Assembly (NCBI GenBank): GCA_947631315.1
Contig: CANRLA010000069.1
Span: 1 to 7,013, forward strand
Direction of reading: 5' to 3'
Length of the DNA: 7,013 nt
Source of the DNA: an uncultured Clostridia bacterium
GTDB taxonomy: Bacteria > Bacillota > Clostridia > TANB77 > CAG-508
Shown: one piece after another, positions 4,321-7,013 of the stretch
How positions within the stretch are numbered: the first letter of the stretch is position 1
How the letters are laid out: each line of letters starts with the position of its first letter
Position numbers and translations under genes: made by a program
The notes under the pieces: model-generated
Told to the model about the DNA's origin: nothing
Seen by the model: only the letters and a program-made list of their open reading frames with translations
Databases searched by the model: none

Positions 4321-5859
4321 TTATGGATTCCTTTTAATTATAGTTGGAAGTGCATTGTATGTATCAGTTGATATTAAAGACTTTGAAACTACTACACCAT
4401 TTTTTATTAATGACTTATAAGTTTCACTTGTGCAACCATTTTCGCCTTGCTGTACTGTAACTTCTTCACCTTTTTTTAATGTATAATCATTTTTATATTC
4501 AGTTTTACATTTTATTATATTAGTAACCTTGGATTCTACTTTAACCACATAATCATCATCTTGCTTGATTCCATATATGTTTATCTTAGCAACGCCTTCT
4601 CCTACATTTGCTTCAATTTTTATTGGATACTTTCTATTATTTTTAAATTTAAAATCTAGGCTACCCCAAGATACAGTTGCATCTTGTCCTTCAGGAACAT
4701 ATGAAGTTTTAAAATAATGATTATGTCTTTCTGTAATTTCCATATTTGCTAAAAGTGCACTATTATATAGAGTTGATGAAAGTTGACATATACCTCCACC
4801 TACATCTAAAACCACCTCTCCTCCAGCATAAGCTTTTGCCTCTTTAAATCCATTCTCAATTGTTCTTTTACCAATTGTTTTATTGTATGAAAATTCTTCG
4901 CCAGGATTTACTATTGTTCCATTTAACTTGCTTGCTGCTAATACTAGATTATTGTCTCTGTTTGTATTACTTGAATCATAATTAGTCGTAAATGTAGCAA
5001 GTAGATTTGCAAATGCTTTTTCTCCTAAGTCTGCAACCCTTGTGCTAGCTGGAGTTACATTTAATGGTATGATGTACTCATCTTTTTCTTCAGATAAAAT
5101 TTGTTTTGCTTCTTCTAATGAAATACCTATATCAATTCCATCTTCGTCTGTATGTATTTCTAGAGGATTTTCGCTTAGATATGCATCTTGTGGCTCTTTT
5201 TTTATCTCTTGAGCAATTTTTTCAATATCTATTTCCTTTGGATTTTCTTCTTTTACTGGAATATTAATCTCATTAGAATCATTTTCTAAATCTTGAATAT
5301 TTTCCATTATTAGCTCTTTTAGCTTATCTTTTTCCACAATTACTCCACTTTTACCCTTTGAAATAATTAATTCATTTCCTTCAATATAATAACTTCCTTC
5401 TAATTTTAAATCAGGCAATTTGCTTTCAATGTCATTAATACATTCTTCTAGCTTTTTTTCATTTATGTTAAAATCTATTTCTATATCTCTTTTTATAAAA
5501 TTCGTAAATAATATAGCATAATTATTTGTAATTATATTCCCTTTTCTTCCTATTTCATAGGCTTCTCTTAATGACTTATCGAAATTAGGTAAAATATTTA
5601 ATTGATCATAAGATATATTTAATTGCATGTCATTATGAATTAGGACTATACCTTCACTTTTTTTCTTTTCATATAATTTTTTTATTTCATCTTCTGCCTT
5701 TGTCTTTTCTTTGTTAGATACATTAACCCCTTGCACTGAAATATTTTTGTATATCATATTATTTCCCATATTTAATAGGCTAAATATAATCGATATAAAC
5801 AATACAACTCCAATTATTATCAATATTTTAACTAACTTTTTATTTTCTAATTTCTTCAT
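4321..5859 (-). CDS. VanW-family membrane-anchored envelope protein with G5-like C-terminus
   Basis: The 512-residue product has one N-terminal membrane segment (9-30) and is otherwise expected outside the membrane. Residues about 50-270 are a charged alpha/beta region that fits the putative peptidoglycan-binding region (PG_binding_4) often preceding VanW domains. Residues about 283-415 are the VanW domain, with the signature GGGICQLSSTLYN (354-366), ERHNH (377-381) and YVPEGQDATVSWG (387-399). Residues about 437-509 look like a G5 domain, a module linked to wall glycan binding. Cys451 and Cys476 flank the G5-like core and could form a disulfide. VanW itself has no proven reaction. It is found beside some vancomycin-resistance genes, but most chromosomal copies, including YoaR of Bacillus subtilis, are not resistance genes, and no van gene is present here. 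AAGGA (5870-5866) lies 6 nt before the ATG. Confidence 0.92.
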   Translation of the reverse strand: MKKLENKKLVKILIIIGVVLFISIIFSLLNMGNNMIYKNISVQGVNVSNKEKTKAEDEIKKLYEKKKSEGIVLIHNDMQLNISYDQLNILPNFDKSLREAYEIGRKGNIITNNYAILFTNFIKRDIEIDFNINEKKLEECINDIESKLPDLKLEGSYYIEGNELIISKGKSGVIVEKDKLKELIMENIQDLENDSNEINIPVKEENPKEIDIEKIAQEIKKEPQDAYLSENPLEIHTDEDGIDIGISLEEAKQILSEEKDEYIIPLNVTPASTRVADLGEKAFANLLATFTTNYDSSNTNRDNNLVLAASKLNGTIVNPGEEFSYNKTIGKRTIENGFKEAKAYAGGEVVLDVGGGICQLSSTLYNSALLANMEITERHNHYFKTSYVPEGQDATVSWGSLDFKFKNNRKYPIKIEANVGEGVAKINIYGIKQDDDYVVKVESKVTNIIKCKTEYKNDYTLKKGEEVTVQQGENGCTSETYKSLIKNGVVVSKSLISTDTYNALPTIIKRNP

Positions 5860-5951
5860 ATTTTATCCTTCTTAATCTTTATAAATAATGATTTTTTCTT
5901 ACAATAACAATTGAACATAATTTATATTTTAGAAAAAAGTTTTTCTTTTTT

Positions 5952-5957
5952 ATTATA
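5952..5957 (-). promoter_or_regulatory. Possible -10 box of the VanW gene
   Basis: A perfect TATAAT (5957-5952) on the minus strand would give a start near 5945 and a leader of about 85 nt. No good -35 box lies at normal distance, though TTGTAA occurs 20 bp upstream. In DNA this rich in A and T the match may be chance. Confidence 0.25.
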
Positions 5958-6121
5958 TTAGCATACTTAAATTTATTTTACAATTAAACAAAACTTTTTT
6001 ATTATTAAAATTTTAATCTGCTAGTTTTTTTTATTCTTTTAATATATTTTACTCTAATCTAAACTTTTTTGTTTATTAGAATTTTACTGTATTTTTTATT
6101 ATCATAATTTTTATTTTCTGC

Positions 6122-6150
6122 TGGACTTTTTTTTCACATTTTTATATAAT
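6122..6150 (+). promoter_or_regulatory. Predicted promoter of the XRE-S24 gene
   Basis: TGGACT (6122-6127) and TATAAT (6145-6150) are 17 bp apart, giving a start near 6157 and a leader of about 83 nt. An inverted repeat ACATT (6136-6140)/AATGT (6148-6152) overlaps the -10 box and is a weak candidate for an autoregulatory operator. Confidence 0.45.
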
Positions 6151-6239
6151 GTTTTTGCAAAAAAGACGTTCTAAAAAATTTTAATTTTTAATTACATTAT
6201 GCACTTTACGAGTGAATCAAGAAAGGAATAAAGTTTATT

Positions 6240-6818
6240 ATGATTGGAGATTTAATTGCAAAAATTAGAAAAGATAAGAAAATTTCAAAAACTGATTTAG
6301 CCAAAGCTACAAATATAAATATTGGTCATCTGTCACATATAGAATATGGAGAGCGAAATCCAAGTCATAAAGCTTTAAAAAGCTTATGTATAGCTCTTAA
6401 GGTTCCTTATCAACCTTTGATGTACACTTATGACAAAAATCTTACTTTAGAGCAAAAGGAATATGTTGCTCAAAATCACATAAAATATGATGGTATTCCA
6501 ATTATTTCATCTATTGATGGATTTGCTACTTGCACCGAAGAAACACAAAATGCAACTTTTGTTTTGAAAATTAATAATGATGAAATGAGTCCTAAATTTA
6601 AAGAAGATTCACTTGTTTATGTTGAAATGAATACTCCTTTAAATAATAAAGATTTTGGTATATTTGAAGTAGATAATAAATTAGTTATAAGAAAATTTAT
6701 TATAAGAAGAAACGATATTGTTTTAAGAGCTGAAAAAGATGGAATTGAAGACATTATTGTTACAAAAGATAGCTCTTTCAATATTGTAGGTAAAATTTTA
6801 GGTCCTTATAATAATTAA
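6240..6818 (+). CDS. XRE regulator with LexA/CI-like S24 domain, apparently catalytically dead
   Basis: The 192-residue product is a two-domain repressor-like protein. Residues 3-58 are an XRE helix-turn-helix (SKTDLAKATN, then recognition helix in IGHLSHIEYGERNPS). Residues about 85-190 have the LexA/CI-type S24 fold: IPIISSIDGFA at the usual cleavage region, NNDEMSP at 112-118 and VDNKLVIRKF at 144-153. In active members the GDSM Ser and the VKR Lys form the self-cleavage pair, and cleavage falls at Ala-Gly or Cys-Gly. Here the Ser position is Glu115, the Lys position is Arg151 and the scissile pair reads Asp93-Gly94. Self-cleavage through RecA is therefore unlikely, and the domain may serve for dimerisation or ligand sensing. 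AAAGGA (6222-6227) is 12 nt from the ATG, a rather long spacing. No phage genes are visible nearby. Confidence 0.9.
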   Translation: MIGDLIAKIRKDKKISKTDLAKATNINIGHLSHIEYGERNPSHKALKSLCIALKVPYQPLMYTYDKNLTLEQKEYVAQNHIKYDGIPIISSIDGFATCTEETQNATFVLKINNDEMSPKFKEDSLVYVEMNTPLNNKDFGIFEVDNKLVIRKFIIRRNDIVLRAEKDGIEDIIVTKDSSFNIVGKILGPYNN

Positions 6819-6893
6819 TTAAATATATTCTTTTTGCTGTAATTTAGAACATTTTAGTGAATTATGTTACAAATTTTACATTTTGAATACATT

Positions 6894-6934
6894 TTGTCAA
6901 ATTTATTGAATTAACTATAATTAAATATTATAAT
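6894..6934 (+). promoter_or_regulatory. Two overlapping promoters before the right-edge gene
   Basis: TTGTCA (6894-6899) with TATAAT (6916-6921) has a 16-bp spacer. TTGAAT (6906-6911) with TATAAT (6929-6934) has a 17-bp spacer. Both face the gene starting at 6963. The first -35 box lies inside the second copy of an 11-bp tandem repeat, ACATTTTGAAT (6878-6888) and ACATTTTGTCA (6889-6899). A related ACATTTT is at 6849-6855. Confidence 0.5.
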
Positions 6935-6962
6935 GTTATTAGTTTTATTATGGGAGTTATTT

Positions 6963-7013
6963 ATGGAATTAGTAAAGAATATATTTTTTAACACAGATAA
7001 ATTAATAGAAAAT
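6963..7013 (+). CDS. Start of an unidentified protein gene, cut by the window end
   Basis: ATG 6963 opens a frame of 17 codons (MELVKNIFFNTDKLIEN) that reaches the window end without a stop. GGGAG (6952-6956) lies 6 nt before the ATG, and two overlapping promoters lie upstream, so a real gene start is likely. The fragment is not a signal peptide. It faintly recalls the start of small Firmicutes proteins built around a starch-binding-like module, but 17 residues are too few to assign it. The 144-bp gap from the XRE-S24 stop holds no hairpin terminator that I can see. Confidence 0.65.
   Translation, partial: MELVKNIFFNTDKLIEN

Larger units (their letters stand above)
5860..6239. other. T-rich 380-bp intergenic region without a gene
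   Basis: This gap separates the divergent VanW and XRE-S24 genes. The plus strand carries many T runs of five to eight bases. AAACTTTTTT occurs at 5991-6000 and again at 6061-6070, each followed by similar sequence, giving an imperfect 70-bp-spaced repeat. AGAAAAA/TTTTTCT at 5931-5946 is a short inverted repeat. No open frame with a ribosome binding site was found on either strand. Phased T tracts could make the DNA curved. Confidence 0.5.

Noticed and set aside
4321..5859. Vancomycin resistance locus
   Set aside because: VanW-domain proteins are widespread in Gram-positive envelopes, and no ligase, dehydrogenase or VanR/S genes are present.
6160..6239. SOS box upstream of the LexA-like gene
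   Set aside because: No GAAC-N4-GTTC type element was seen; GACGTTCT near 6166 has no matching half, and the protein lacks the cleavage residues.

Overview
The window looks like a chromosomal stretch from a low-GC Gram-positive bacterium, most likely an anaerobic gut-type member of the Clostridia. This rests on the very AT-rich DNA, strong GGAGG-type ribosome binding sites, near-consensus sigma-A promoters, a sortase with an LPXTG-type substrate, a VanW/G5-type envelope protein and a Spo0E-like small protein. Species cannot be read from the sequence. No RNA genes, insertion sequences or CRISPR arrays were seen.

Left part (1-2750, all minus strand): the 5' end of a gene for a secreted, acidic, Glu/Val-rich repeat protein runs off the left edge behind its own strong promoter. 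Next is a two-gene surface module. The upstream gene (1467-2750) encodes a cell-wall-anchored protein with an unrecognised N-terminal region, one bacterial Ig-like (BIG2) domain and an LPQTG sorting signal. The downstream gene (675-1403) encodes the sortase that probably anchors it. A hairpin sits between the two genes and a terminator-like hairpin follows the sortase.

Centre (2751-3555): the surface gene has a predicted 270-nt leader holding a long hairpin, a strong Shine-Dalgarno sequence and a possible 38-codon ORF. Upstream, a perfect 28-bp palindrome lies almost midway between the leader promoter and a divergent promoter. The divergent promoter drives a small gene (3175-3510) whose product looks like two ribbon-helix-helix DNA-binding units in one chain. 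The simplest reading is a regulator and operator controlling itself and the surface/sortase operon. This is inference.

Right part (3606-7013): on the minus strand are a VanW-family membrane-anchored envelope protein (4321-5859), a previously easily missed 47-residue Spo0E-like helical protein (4037-4180) and an XRE-type regulator (3606-3929). The XRE gene converges on the ribbon-helix-helix gene across a bidirectional terminator. A T-rich 380-bp gap separates the VanW gene from a divergent plus-strand gene (6240-6818), an XRE regulator fused to a LexA/CI-like S24 domain whose catalytic Ser and Lys both appear to be replaced. A further plus-strand gene starts at 6963 and leaves the window after 17 codons.

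Together the genes form an envelope/surface neighbourhood with an unusually high share of small DNA-binding regulators.
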